Assembly: GCF_954871325.1 (NCBI RefSeq) | Contig: NC_088778.1 | Location: forward strand, 21,995,120-22,059,119 | Source of the DNA: Gordionus sp. m RMFG-2023 | Taxonomy: Eukaryota; Nematomorpha; Gordioida; Chordodea; Parachordodidae | Direction: 5' to 3' | Length of the DNA: 64,000 nucleotides | Shown: positions 13,383 through 25,640 of the stretch, in pieces | How the letters are laid out: every line of letters begins with the position of its first letter | Numbering within the stretch: position 1 is the stretch's first letter | Notes under the pieces: generated by a model | Seen by the model: the letters and a program-made list of their open reading frames with translations, nothing else | The model's database searches: none | What the model was told of the DNA's origin: nothing | Program-made: the position numbers and the translations under genes

Positions 13383-13918
13383 CAGAGATAGGCAAGACCC
13401 GGTTCTCGAAAATTTACACAAATTTATAACATGCCATATTTAGCCATTTGTACATAAAACTTTAACAAGTCGAACCGATGCATTGACATTGGGAAAAGAT
13501 TAGATATATTTTGATATAGACAATTAATATTTGATAAGTGGAAATAAGGTTGTTAAAAATTGATTTTTAAAAACGACCCGATTAAGATTTTAGTCAAAAA
13601 AAAATTATGTAAGTTTCGACATTAGGCAAATAGAGGTCCAAAGCCATCTTAGATCAAAATCTCCAGGCTTTCATAGTAATATTTCTGTTAAAATCTAAAT
13701 CTGCTCATTTTAAAAAATAGAGCCGAATCGGGCCTTTTGACAATCCTATGAGGAAAATTGATACAAAAATATTTAACGGTCTACAAGCGACTTTTATAAA
13801 ATTTTAACGGGCTGAGTTCGTAAAATTTTAAAGGCCTAATCCGAAAAATTATTTAAAAATCCTATCTGGACGAGCCGGACAAACATTTAAATAATGGGCA
13901 GGGCCTTTCACATCTCCG
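13383..13918. mobile_element. MITE family A containing a nested family B MITE
   Basis: The left end is CAGAGATAGGCAAGACCCGG and the right end, reversed, CGGAGATGTGAAAGGCCC. Flanks are ATTTATAT (13375-13382) and ATTTCTAT (13919-13926), 7 of 8 identical. At about 13548-13748 the interior holds a family B foldback (TTGTTAAAAATTG... with arms AAGATTTTAG and its complement), which explains the greater length and dates family B insertion after this family A copy. Confidence 0.55.
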
Positions 13919-14494
13919 ATTTCTATTGGTAAATCGTTTTACATTTTGAAATTTTATTTTTGAATGATAATATGAAAGTTTGTGATCCTTTGGTTGAATT
14001 TTTAAAATTGCAGTAAATTTTCTGGAAGTTTGATAAATATGTTGCATATCATTTTTTCAAAAAAATAGCGGTAGTCTCCTACTCAATATAGGAAATTGGG
14101 CAGCTCTGGTTAGGATCCAATATAATTTTAAATTCTATGAATTAGCTAGCTAGAAGATCATATCAGGGATAATTTAAACATTTTTCCTAATTTATACTCT
14201 CCTTTTTGAAACCATATATTAGTTATACGACCAAAATTATTTCAACCAAATTTTAACATACCGGTGAAATCATAAAATAAAACCTTCCTGGGAAAGAAAT
14301 AAAATTCCCAAGTTTTAGAAACTATTGCTAGGGAATAAAATGGTAAAATTTTAAAAACCAAGGCTCAGCAAAAATTTTTTTGAATGTTTCTTCTTTTATT
14401 TACAGGACCTCACCAAGATTTTTGGCAGCTCGGTGCGAAAATGAATATGAAGCCCTTTAAATTATTTAATTAAGCTATAAAAAAATCATTAAAA

Positions 14495-14698
14495 AGATGT
14501 CTCAAATTGAGCCGATTTTTAAAAAGGCTAATTCAATATTTTAGCCAGAAAAATATTGTCTAAGTCTTAAGATTTCGCTAATAGATGTCCAAATTTTTAT
14601 GCCATCTATGACTTTAGGCTCACATAATATTTTTTTGACTGAAATATTAAGTTAGCCATTTTTAAAAATCAGCTCAATTCGAGCTGTTTAACAAAACT
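14495..14698. mobile_element. MITE family B, copy 7
   Basis: The left side begins CTCAAATTGAGCCGATTTTT. The right end, reversed, is AGTTTTGTTAAACAGCTCG. Arms carry AATTCAATATTTTAGCC and its inverted partner. The left terminus has lost its AGTGTTG portion. Confidence 0.55.
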
Positions 14699-15480
14699 AG
14701 TTACATGAATAAGCAACTTATAATATGCCTAAAAATATGATACTTCTTCGACATTTTAATTAGTTCGTATATTAAAACTATGATTATAACTCTAAGAAAA
14801 ATAAAATATTCGACGAATAATAATTTTTTAACGATTAGATCGAACTATTAGTATTTTATAAAATTATTCAAAAATATTCTAAATTTATTTAAAAATTTGA
14901 ATTTTTTTGAAATTATTCGTAAGTAATTCAAATTAATCAGTATTCATTATGTTCCTTGAAGAAGTTTCCATTTTTTTAAATTTATTTCCAAAATTTAATG
15001 ATTCTTTTTTCAACTTCTGAAAATATTTTTAAAAAAATTAATTTTTAAATCTATTGAATTGAATAATGATGTAAAAATATTTAATATATCGTAAGAATAT
15101 GAAAATAACCCGTATTTGGGGGCCATCATAGTCACGAGAGTGGTAGGCCCATAAAAATTCTTTGACCCGCAAACCTACTCCCTCGAAAAAAATTCTGGCC
15201 CTTAAATTAAAAAAAATTTATTAAATTTTAATTCACCATTAACAATTAAATTTAAATTAAAATACAATAAATGTTTAATTTTTTAATTTATACAAATTAA
15301 TAAACAAGTTGTGAAAACCTGAACATAATTATTTCTTATATCTTTTGTGGAGAAATCTAATATTTAATAGAAATCATTAATTTACAATATCTTTCTGCTG
15401 AAAGCATTACTAATTGTATTTTTAAGCAGCTTAATAAATTAATTATTAATTCATCGAATAAAATAACCTAGGCATATGAT

Positions 15481-15792
15481 GTGCAAAAGTCATGTTTAGC
15501 TGAAATGGAGGAGTACAAACCTTGGTTCAAAAAAAATTTTAAGTGTCTTATATACATTGCTACAACCACAAGTTTTGTGGTTCAAAATTGGTATAATAAT
15601 ATTGTCATTTTTAATTTTTTTAATTTATCTAATGCATTGTATAATATTTTTAGGAGTTTAAACATATCCTGTAATTACACAGGCCTTACTCTTAAGAGAG
15701 GTTTAGACCAGAGATGGACTGGCCATTTAGAAACATCTCATATCATTTATAAAAATTTTATGGCTATTAGTGAAATTATGATTCTTTTATAA
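15481..15792 (+). pseudogene. hAT transposase fragment
   Basis: A 103-codon open segment within the hAT at 15119-17635. It contains SNALYNIFRSLNISCNYTG followed by LKRGLDQRWTGHLETSHII. This resembles the catalytic-domain stretch of hAT transposases, where a 'LK.L..TRW..R.EA' type motif precedes the helices leading to the dimerisation region. It is only an internal piece: there is no start or C-terminal dimerisation domain in the same frame, and the surrounding element is interrupted by stops and by two MITEs. It is not expected to encode a working enzyme. Confidence 0.6.
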
Positions 15793-16037
15793 TAGAACTC
15801 TTAACACAGAGGTTTCCACTCATGATTCAGTCGAAGCCTCTGGTCTTTTATCTCAATGCGTAATTACATTATATTGTTATTGGCCATTTTAATTTATGAG
15901 GTATTAATAACAATAGACCCATTTAAGTATCTACAGTCACTAGATACTTTTATAGTGGATGTTAAAAATTGTAATGATTCCACAATTAATATATTAAAAA
16001 ATAAAAGAAGTGATAATTCTTTTGATGTAATAAGAAT

Positions 16038-16419
16038 TAGTGATCTGCATCGGGCCTAATTTTTCAAACCCGGCCCGAACCCGAAATTTTTTTAAAAAGT
16101 TTTGCCGACCCGGCCCGAACCCGAAATTTATTTAAAAAAAATTTACAGGCCTGGCAAGGTCCTAATTTATTTAAATATAGAAATTAATTTTTATAATTAC
16201 CTAAAATAAAAGACATGTGTTATATAGCGTTTAGTTTCAATAAATTAAATCAAAAATTTTTATTTTACATAAAAAATTCAATATAAAATTGATAAACTTA
16301 GATATATTTAATAAAATTTCCAAAGTCCAACCCGACCCGGCCCGAAATTTTTTTAAAAATATTAGGCCCGCCCGAACCCGCGAGCCGGGTATGGGCGGGC
16401 CTAACTTTGCAGATCTCTT
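16038..16419. mobile_element. MITE family A (TAGTGATCTGCA subtype), nested, perfect TSD
   Basis: A 382-bp element with left end TAGTGATCTGCATCGGGCC and right end, reversed, AAGAGATCTGCAAAGTTAGG. It is flanked by a perfect octamer ATAAGAAT (16030-16037 and 16420-16427). The interior has tandem-like blocks of CCCGGCCCGAACCCG separated by A/T runs. It is closely similar in ends and interior to 57423-57881. It sits inside the hAT at 15119-17635. Confidence 0.75.
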
Positions 16420-16604
16420 ATAAGAATTAAGGCTGATAAAATAACATCGAAATTTACATACCTCAAAAATTATCAAGGGTACGTAATATGGCCCACAAAA
16501 CTTCAAGATTTTTTAGTCGATGCCATATAGCTTGATTGTGAAAAGGACTTTAATTGGATTTCTATAAAAAAAGAATTATTATAAAATTATTGATTACTCT
16601 GTAG

Positions 16605-17073
16605 CAGAGACCTTCATTGCCAGGTCGGCTCGCGGCCCGCAGGCCCATACCCGGCCCATATTATATTTTCTAGCTGGCCTGGGCCAGGCCTGGATTAAAA
16701 AAAAATGGGCTCGGGCTGGGCTTGGGCCTAAAAGTATTAAATTTAAATTTTGATAATTAAAACAGTTGCTAATTTAAAGAAATATTGCCTTTTTTCCTTC
16801 TAATAATAATTAATTTCAGTATTGTAAACAAAATGATTGCCTAAATATATTTAAATATTGTTTATTTTCATTAAATAAATAAATATTAAATTTTGGACAT
16901 GGGCTTGGGCCGAGTTTGGAAAAATTTTTTAAAACTTAGCATGGGCTTGGGCTGAACTTGGGAATTTTTTTTAACATTAGATATGAGCCGAACCCAGCTT
17001 GGGTCTAAAAAAAATTTTTGCCTCGGACATGGGCCGGGCTTGGTCAAAAAATTAAGGCCCATGAAGGTCTCTG
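16605..17073. mobile_element. MITE family A (CAGAGACC subtype), nested, perfect TSD
   Basis: A 469-bp element with 13-bp perfect inverted ends CAGAGACCTTCAT, flanked by a perfect octamer CTCTGTAG (16597-16604 and 17074-17081). Interior GC-rich blocks (GGCTTGGGC and relatives) lie in both arms around an AT-rich core. It is the second MITE inside the hAT at 15119-17635. The related hAT at 8828 retains a recognisable empty site. Confidence 0.75.
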
Positions 17074-17643
17074 CTCTGTAGATACTTTATTAGATAGATG
17101 ATTATAATCTTCTATCATGTTTTAATTTTAATACATTTTTCCTCTTAACCCTGATTATTTTATCAAATATAATGACCCAATTATAATCATATTAGGTTTA
17201 TATGGAAATGTTACATCATGAAGGGTTATTAGCTGCAAAGGTTAAAGATAATTTTGAAAATATCATAAATATTATGTATTAAAAAAAGCATGTATTTAAA
17301 GAATTGTACAAATACTCTTTAGCAGCCATCATCATATATTAAAGACTTTTTGTGAGGCATCATTCTCTACACTGAAAAGGTTCTGAGCACTAGACGTTGA
17401 AAGGTGACGCAAACAAAATTTACTATTAATGGAATGGCTTATGGAAAAAAAATAATATAGAATTTAGCTTTTAATTCATCTATATTAAAATTAAAAATCG
17501 TCGTTACTAATTTTTAATAAAAATAGCAAAAAATTTACATGAGTCCTTAACTATTTGATTTTTTCAAAAATATTCTGGCCCCCCTAAATAAAGAGTCCCC
17601 TCCACCACAACTAGATATTCTTAGCTACGGCCCTGCGTATTTG

Positions 17644-19390
17644 ATTCGAAAATATGAATCGAAACCGCATAAAATAGAGGTCTGCAATGGTGGGCTAGTT
17701 AAAAAAAATTAAACATTGGGCGAGTGAGCTAACGCGTTAAAAAATATATTTAAAATAATGAGCGGGCGGGTGGGCGAGTGAGAGAATTGGAAATATTTTT
17801 CGGGTGAAACGAGCCGATAGGACTTATTATTTATTAAAAATTATTATTTTGTATTTCATAATAATTGCTATTTTAAAAGTTTAAATCAAAATAGATTAAA
17901 TAAATAAAGAAATAAACTAACCAATACAATATTTTTTAAACATTGGGAGGATGGGTGTAGGAATTTTTTCAAAAATACCATGGGCGGATGTGCGAACGAG
18001 TTTTTAAAACCATTGACAGATAAGCATTCGGGTATAACGGAGTAATTCAATTATTAATTCGTACCTTTGTAAGTATTTTAGCTTCGAATATAAATTAGCT
18101 TATATTAATGCAATATATTTTAGTTAAAATGTGTATTATTTTATGTAATGTAATTGTAATAATTTAGTATAATTTACGTTTCTATTAAACAGAGTTTGAA
18201 ACCAAATCTCGAAATCTTCGGAAACGATAACAAAATAGAAACTGGAACCAAGATCCAAATCCCTCTATTAAAGTTTATATCAACTAGAACCGGAACCCAA
18301 TTTTTAAATTTCCGAAAACCCATGCCAGAAACCAATAATATCTACAGTACAAATAATTTATATGTGATTGTTGATCACTTTTATCATAATTTGGAACCGA
18401 AAACAGAAACTGGTAACCCCTGGGAATCGCGTCAATAACCAAAACACACTTGTCCAAATTTTAGAAACAGTGCCATTTTATATAAAAATAATGCGAATCA
18501 AAAACAAGAACGCTTTTTACTACCGGCTCTAAACTCTGTACACTTTTACATCGGTTTGCTGATGTATATGATATTATTTAAGAAACTTTTAGCAAGATTC
18601 GATAATTATCTCTTTTTTTTATGAATCTAATAAAATTTTACGGTTAAATCATCTTAATGAAAAATAGTAGTAATATTCGGTCCTAAAACGCGATAATTTA
18701 GTTAAATTTATTTCGCTGTATATTTTTTTCATCTCTCTATAAAAAAATAGACTAAACTAGTTTATAATTATTATAAAGTAAAAAATGGGTTAGTGTGAGA
18801 CCTTTAAAATTCTACACAAATATATCCAATTCGATAAATTGGGTGGGTCTAAAAAATTTTCGATGATTGCTTGAGCTGCCATATTTATATAAGTTGCAAA
18901 CTTATATTTTTCGGTTTTAATAGATGTTCAAATTGGACAGGTTTGTAACTTTTATAAATTAAATAATAAACCTATGCAAAACATTAAAAAAAAATTTTTT
19001 AAATATATATATTCATCCTTATTTCGTAGTAAAAGTAAAGTAAGTTCAACTTAGTATTTTATATTATTTTTCCCTCAATTTATTATTTATTTTTTAAATC
19101 ATTAAATTTTCCATTATTTATTTTTTTTGTTTATTAAATAAAAACTTTTAAATTTTCATTTTTTTTTTCCTTTTGTAATAAAAATTATTTTTTTTAAAAA
19201 AATCAAACATTATTTATTATTTGTGATTATTTCTTTCTATTCTATTTTATTTCTTCTAAAAAAGGTGTTTTTTTTAAAAAAATTTTTAAAATTTATTATT
19301 TGTTATTAAAATCTATTATTATTATTGATGAATTATTTATTTTACTGTAATTTATTATTTCTATTAGTATAAAATATAAATATTAGTGAC
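17644..19390. other. AT-rich DNA with a possible family A MITE remnant
   Basis: Around 17673-18050, AGAGGTCTGCAATGGTGGGC followed by blocks of GGGCGGGTGGGCG resembles a family A element in reverse wording, but no matching right end was found. The open frame at 18196-18438 lies in a stretch of repeated GAAAC and GGAAC phrases typical of repetitive DNA and matches no family I know. 18960-19380 is extremely AT-rich. Confidence 0.35.
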
Positions 19391-19392
19391 CT

Positions 19393-19600
19393 TGCCAACA
19401 AGTGCTTTAAACGGTTTGATTTATAAAAACGGCTAACTCAATATCTTAGCCAAAAGATATTATACAAGCCTCGAGATTTCTTTAAAAGAGATTCCAAATT
19501 TTTCTACCATCTATGAGAAAAATCTCCCAACTTGCAGAATATTTTTTAGCTAAAATATTGAGCTAGTCGTTTTTAAAAATCGGGCCGTTTAACAACACTT
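19393..19600. mobile_element. MITE family B, copy 8
   Basis: The left end reads AGTGCTTTAAACGGTTTG and the right end, reversed, AGTGTTGTTAAACGGCCCG. Inverted arms carry AACTCAATATCTTAGCC and its complement. Flanks share only a partial match (TGCCAACA / TGCCAGTG), so the target duplication has decayed or the boundary is slightly off. Confidence 0.55.
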
Positions 19601-20107
19601 GCCAGTGACAAAGCACCTGATGCCTAAAGATTGCACTTATTAAAATTCGGGCTGGACCTAAGTAATTGGCCAGGTCATTATGAGCATGTGAGTAAAAATC
19701 ATCATAGTTCGAACCGGTCTGTGTAGATTTTTAAAAATCAGGCTGATCGGTATCCTTTTTAGCCAGCCTGAAATACACAGATAGCCCACCCGATTTCTTT
19801 TCAACCATGCCGGCACGTCGTTTATTTTTTTATGAATACATAAATTTTTATTATTCGGCTTCTTTAAAAATTCAGCGGACCTGTCATGTAATAGTGAGCT
19901 GGGAAAGCAGCCGCTCTGGGCTCCCAAAATTAGACTATTTAAGAAGGCCAATTTTAATTACTTGTGCATTTAAAAGCGAATTATGCTTAATACTACCGTA
20001 AACCAGAAATGTTTTGGAAGAGGGACGGCGTGTATAGCATATTTTGTTAGGATTCGATTATAAACAATTCGCCAACAGAACTGGTTCTACCTTAAATATA
20101 ACCAAGG

Positions 20108-20929
20108 CAGGGATCCAAACCGAAACGAATATCGGTTCAGGTTCGGATAAAAATAACGGTTTAAGGTTCAGGTTAGGTTCGCAAAAAATAAAAATATCGG
20201 TTCGGTTCGAACCTCTAAAAACCGGTTTGAACACATAGGATTATGTATCAGGAAATTTTTTTTTTAATTTCATAATTAAATTTTTATTAATTGCACATAT
20301 AAAATAATATTTAATTTATAAATATAACAAATAAATATATCAATGATTAATTTAAATATGAACAATTACTTAAATTTTTTTTATTAAGCTGCACAATTAA
20401 TATATTTTCAAAATTCGTCTCACTCAAATTACATCTATAAGGAGTTAATATAAATTTAATTGTTGAAAAACATCCTTCCACACTAACTTGGGTAGCTGGC
20501 ATTGCCAGTGTGATATCAGATTTGATGTGTCATTTATAATACTATATGTAAATAATTTATATATTAGATTAAATTTTTTTCTAGGCATTATAATTTATAA
20601 GCTTAAAATATTTAAAAAATATTGCAAAATGGCAATATACTAAAGTTTATAAAAATTATGACTGACGTTTATCAATCAAATGTGATTGATAATAATTTTT
20701 AAAACAATTTGAATATAATTAAAATTTTTGCAATATACTACTAGTAATAACTTACACATTATTTTATAAGCATAAAATTATGAGACTCGAACCGGTTCAG
20801 AGGGATTTTAGCGGTTCGGTTCAGGTTCGGCTAGGAATTTTTTAGAGGTTTAGGTTCGGTTTAGGTTCGATAAAAAATACAGGTTTTTAGCGGTTTAACG
20901 GTTCGGTTCAGGTTCGGTTTGGATCCCTG
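20108..20929 (-). mobile_element. Internally deleted hAT, 17-bp TIRs, perfect 8-bp TSD
   Basis: An 822-bp element with perfect inverted ends CAGGGATCCAAACCGAA, flanked by a perfect octamer AACCAAGG (20100-20107 and 20930-20937). Just inside each end are many copies of GGTTCGGTTCAGG-like repeats in opposing orientations, forming long subterminal arrays. The middle retains the C-terminal end of a transposase on the minus strand (see 20385-20505). It is therefore a deletion derivative of an autonomous hAT rather than an unrelated MITE. Confidence 0.8.
20385..20505 (-). pseudogene. hAT transposase C-terminal dimerisation fragment
   Basis: Read on the minus strand, this gives MPATQVSVEGCFST followed by IKFILTPYRCNLSETNFENI and LIVQLN. 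That matches the hAT dimerisation signature, in which a 'P.S...ER.FS..........R..L.......L..L..N' pattern ends the protein. The first part of the enzyme (BED finger and most of the DDE core) is missing from the 822-bp element, so this is a stub. Confidence 0.65.
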
Positions 20930-20937
20930 AACCAAGG

Positions 20938-23900
20938 GATGGGATATTTTCCATCCCATCAGAAATTTGCCTCTTTTCATAAATATCATTTTCCAAAAAA
21001 TGTATACAATATATCATCATAAACAATAATTTGTAAGAAAAACAAGTAAAAGGGTTAATAGTTTTTTTAAATAACCACTATAATTCAAAATTTGTAGAAA
21101 AAACAATGAAACTTCAAAATTATTTTTGTAAAAATATAACATAGCCTAAGGTTTACTGGACCTAACGACCTCCAATCATACTTATGGCCACAAACCTCAT
21201 CTAATACCACCCCCCCCTTCTTTAGGAAAATCATGGATGTGCCTATGGGTTCTACCATTTACGCAAGTATGAAGTGTGCGTAGAGCGCCACCAAATTTTG
21301 AATTTTAGGCGGGTGAATTTAAATTTATTTAGAATTGATACATATTTATCGACCACAAAGAGGGTACTCGTTTATATGTATGAAAAAATATCACACATAA
21401 ATTGATACACTTACCCAATTGATTATAATCTATGTGTCCAAACTCGATTTTGTAAATTTCAATAATAAATTAATTTTTTTTCAAAAAATTTTGATTTTGG
21501 ACAGTCAAATCGAAATTTGGACGAAATCCTATTATTTTAGTCCACTTGATTATATCTACACTGAACAAATGTCAATCAATTTCGTTATAAATGTAAAAAA
21601 TGGAAGTTTAGATATTATAAACATTTATAAAAAGATTTCACTGTTGTAGAAAGCATTGGCGAAAACTTTAAAAAATATAATTTTTAAAATTTGATTGGTT
21701 GAGGATTTCACAAATGCAACTTCGAACAGTTTTTTATACAAAAAATGAAATCTTTATCTTTTCTCAGCTTCAAATTTAAGATGGATATATTAAAAGAGAA
21801 TTGAAAAGATATCATTATCCAAATATTTCAGATGCAGATACAAGGAGCTCAACACGAAAATACGAACAAGCCAGTATTCCACAATAATGCTAAGGCTGAG
21901 CGATAAATTAAAATGGAATTTATTTGTACAATAACAATAATAAAAATTAATGTAAGCCGCTTTAAAACATGACAAAAATAGCTGATTCTAGAACAAATGT
22001 TTATAATATTTTATTGAATCGTTAAGGAATGGACGAATCATTTCAGGAATAATTAAAAAGGTTACTAATCTTATTGCTGAAGTTGGCATTGAACAAAAAT
22101 TTTATAGCAGCTCAACAATATGAAAAGGTATAACTAAAATATTGCCCGACTAGAATGTTTTGATGACCCGATTATTGATCAAAAAAAATTCAGAGTAGAT
22201 CGAAAAAATTCAATTGTAGAATTTTCCCATTTTCCATGTATTTGTTTTTTTTTTTTCAAGAAGTGGGTAGATTATTGAAAATATCGACGAAGTTAAGGTA
22301 TGGTAAGGTTCGCTAGATATTGATTAATAATATATGATAAAAGCATGGTATAAAATTTGGTTGCTATTTAATAAATTGTATGCTGTCTAATGATTGTGAG
22401 AGTATTACTTAAATCTATCACTCACTTATCAACTGATAATTTGATGTAACATATAAATGATATCTGACAAGTAAAACCTGTCAACAAAGTATTTTATTAA
22501 TAATCCCGTATTATATTGATTGATATATTTGAAACTTTATTATTATTAAAATATAGAATTAATAAATTTAACCATTATTATTACTTTTGTATAGAATATG
22601 TTTTGTTTCTGAAAATACTCTTTTTAAATGATTGAAACTTTTACATTACTAGATTACTTATTTATAGAGAACTTATACCTTACACCGGCAATGTTAGTAA
22701 ATAACTAAAAATAATTTTCTACAAGCCATAGATTAATATTGTCTAATTCAGACATTTATTACAAGGTATTTATATTTTGCTATAAGTTATTTTTTCAGAA
22801 ATCCCATTTTCAAAATGAAGTTTTAGGTAAATTATGTTGAATGATACATTATATATGTCAACAATAGTTTAATTGTTATAATTTAAACTTATCTCTATAA
22901 ATGGCACGAATCTATTTTTTAAAAAAATATAATATATTTGAGTTGGGCCCGGTTTAGTCCGGCTTTACAAATTTCTTTTATTTCTAAACACGACTCGGAT
23001 TTATAATATAATTTTATCGCCCGTTAATGCCGAGACTGCGGACACCTACTTTATTGGTGACATTTTTTAAAAAAAATCTTTCTGATTGGTTCAAAATCCT
23101 AAATTTCCCTAAAAGCGAGAATCAAATAAAAAATAATTTTAAAAAAAAATGACTGGCAATATTTGAAATAACAAATTTATATAATGAAAGTCATTTGTCG
23201 TTTAATAGATAATTAATAAATTACAAATACATATTTAAAAAAATCTTTTTTATATGACAGTAGTCAATAGGTTGAGATTGAAAGATATCAAGAGAAGCGA
23301 AGGATCTACGACTCGAGTTCCAATGGGCCTTACCATCGAGAGCCTTTTTCCCATCAATTAATGGACTGATATATTAGTTATCGGTCAGGATGTGATTTAG
23401 ACTAAGGTAAGACCCATGAAAAATGCTTAATATTAGGGCATTGTTTGTCAAGCTGTAAATAGCATCGCCCATATAAGTATTAGTTTTCAATATATTCATA
23501 GTATATCGGCAAAATACGAAAAATATTATATTAAACCAACCAGAAAAACTATGTGAAATAAGACATTACCCAATTATCATATATAACTTTGAACCAAGAT
23601 TTTGAATATATGACCAAAAAATAGGCCATAATATCTATTTTAAATTAAATTATCGTAAAAAAGATTAACAGTTTAATTGTGAAAATATCTAAAAATAAAT
23701 GATCCGGATCATCTGGAATTGGGCCAAATTATTATTCTAACATAATTTATTGAAGCACTAAAATGTACTATATAAAACACTAACTTTGATATGTTTTCAG
23801 GACTAGTATCTTATTAGGTGTGAATTGATCATTTTATATAAAAAAAAATAATCTTATCTCTTATTTAGGCAGCTACTATTGGTAAGTTTAAGTGTAACTA

Positions 23901-24060
23901 TTTCTATTAAAAAAAATGTAACTACTAACTGTAAATAGTTTCATTTTTTGAATCATAGCTATAATTTATAAAGTTTCTTTCTAAAATATGTGAAATATTT
24001 TAATATAAATCGTATTCGGTATCTTATATGTATGATGATTTCTAAAATTTAACATTATCG
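20938..24060. other. AT-rich DNA, no gene recognised
   Basis: Short open frames at 21419-21649 and 21790-21975 have no recognisable family and AT-driven composition. Near 21205-21260 a C-run followed by CATGGATGTGCCTATGGG resembles one hAT-type end, but I found no partner. 23260-23480 is less AT-biased and might be an old element; I cannot classify it. Confidence 0.4.
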
Positions 24061-24069
24061 ATTATATAA

Positions 24070-24830
24070 TGTCTCACTTGCATAAAGCGCTTCTGTATAA
24101 CTTTTGTTTAGTCTTGGAATGTTTATTTTTGGATAAACAATTCATGACGTAACTCGTGTTGCTGTTCGAATAGTTGTGGATTTGAAATGTAACTGATAGG
24201 TTCATTAGGATAATCTTTCGGGTAATATGGGTAGTTGTGAAAAAAGGCTTGTTGAAAAAGCATAGATTGATATTGCTGCTGTTGAAGTGTGTAATGGTAA
24301 TATTGGAAAGCATGATCCATAGATTTGTGGCTATAGCAGGGGCTTCATTTGATGTCGCATTTAAATTCTAATTAGGGACTTCAGCAATTATTCTAGCTGT
24401 GTTGTAATAAGGAATTGCAGCATGTGCTTATTGAATAGTGCTGCATTCATATTGGGATCCACAACCTTGGAGGTCAACTTGGTTAGCTGAGGCGATGGGC
24501 TTTTCATTCGTTTGTCATCTTTTGACCAGTGAAAGGTCGTGGATCCTCCAAAACGTTTGAAAACTTTTGCTAGCTCACCATCTTTTTCCTTAGTTTCATT
24601 GCTTTGGGCATTGTGAATATCCTATCCTGCTGATGTCAGTTATTTTGCTCACTTTTGTTGCAAAGCTTGATTAATTTTTATTAATTTGGAACTTAAATCA
24701 TATTGGTCATTCATATCAGTCATAGCTTTGTTTTTTTGTCATTCATCATTAGATTCGACCAGACCAAACCTTTATTGGAATCATTTCTATCACTTATAAT
24801 TCTGGCCCATGAGTATGATGGAAATTGAAG
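24070..24830 (-). pseudogene. Degraded coding remnant, Q/Y-rich C-terminus, unidentified
   Basis: On the minus strand, several stretches read like real protein but in shifting frames with stops between them. Near 24800 I read FPSYSWARIISDRN and nearby GLVWSNLMMND; near 24680, MTDMNDQYDLSSKLIKINQA; near 24560, KVFKRFGGSTTFHWSKDDKR, then a lysine/serine-rich segment ending VVDPNMNAALFNKHML; and at 24123-24320 an open frame with FQYYHYTLQQQQYQ and several tyrosine/proline clusters. The composition (charged, then Q/Y-rich) differs from the AT-driven noise around it. No introns were evident, so a processed pseudogene or an old transposon ORF are both possible. I do not recognise the family. Confidence 0.35.
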
Positions 24831-24839
24831 GGTAAACCC

Positions 24840-25640
24840 CAAATATATATTATTTCTTTATATCGGATTTTAATTTAAATTTATTTGATTAATGATATAT
24901 TAAGCTCGCAGGAGTGTGCAAGATGGAACAGAAATCCATCTTCTGGCTAACCCTTGTGCCTCAGTGGAGCGGGAAATTAATATCGCCCTCCTTTATAATC
25001 CTTTATCTAAAATCCCAATTACATAGCAATTAAATTGTCTTCATGAAAATTAAAATACAACAGCATGATCGATTATATCAAATATAATATTTTAAGAAAA
25101 GTAATTTGCTAAAAATAATGAAAAAAAATTTATATGAAACATTTTATAATTTGTTAATTACAGAAAGTTTAAATTTTCTCAAATTTTTTGATAAAGAAAT
25201 TAAAATAACTAAAATGTAATAGCTGTAAACATTAATTCAAAAAATGAATAACATTTTTCGTTACATGCCTTGAAAAAAAAGTAACATGTTACCATCATTC
25301 ATTACCCTGTGAAAAAAAGAACGTGTGACTTGTTATTTCCAAAAAATAACATGTTACTCATTACTTAGAAAATACTAAATATAAATTCTAGTGATTTTTA
25401 TTAAAATTCATGTACAAATAAAATAAAATATTATTATTTAAAAATTAACATGGATGGCATAATATAAAGTATGTAGTAAAATATTTAGAAAAAAATTAAT
25501 ATAAAGCATGATAAATTTTTTTTAATAAAAAAAAATCAGATGGCGAGGTCGGGCCAAGATGTTTTAAATATTTGATAGTTAAATAGATCTAATTAAAGAG
25601 ACGGCTATTCTGCTTGAGTTTATAAAATAGAGAAAGGTAT
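24840..25640. other. AT-rich DNA with hAT-like subterminal repeats
   Basis: 25220-25380 contains clustered CGTTACATG, GTAACATGTTACC and GTTACTCATTAC motifs in both orientations, similar to the subterminal repeats of the element at 6709-8321. No matching distal end was found, so this is probably one end of another decayed copy. Around 24905-24990 a less AT-rich patch (AGATGGAACAGAAATCCATCT hairpin) could not be assigned. Confidence 0.35.

Larger units (their letters stand above)
15119..17635 (+). mobile_element. hAT transposon (CAGGGCC-type), decayed, perfect 8-bp TSD
   Basis: A 2.5-kb element bounded by a perfect duplication CGTATTTG (15111-15118 and 17636-17643). The right end, reversed, is CAGGGCCGTAGCTAAG; the left end GGGGCCATCATAGTC is its altered counterpart. 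It is the same family as 8828-10629. Two family A MITEs have inserted into it (16038-16419 and 16605-17073); at both positions the relative at 8828-10629 shows the uninterrupted sequence. Part of the transposase can still be read at 15481-15792. Confidence 0.8.

Noticed and set aside
18196-18438. Plus-strand 80-codon frame
   Set aside because: It is built from repeated GGAACC/GAAAC phrases like those in transposon subterminal arrays; not protein-like.
19658-20001. Overlapping frames on both strands
   Set aside because: Both lie in GC-patchy repeat-like DNA between a MITE and a hAT and neither resembles a known protein.
24905-24990. Less AT-rich patch with an AGATGGA/TCCATCT hairpin, possibly coding or an RNA gene
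   Set aside because: No family match in any frame and no small nuclear RNA landmark; too short to support.
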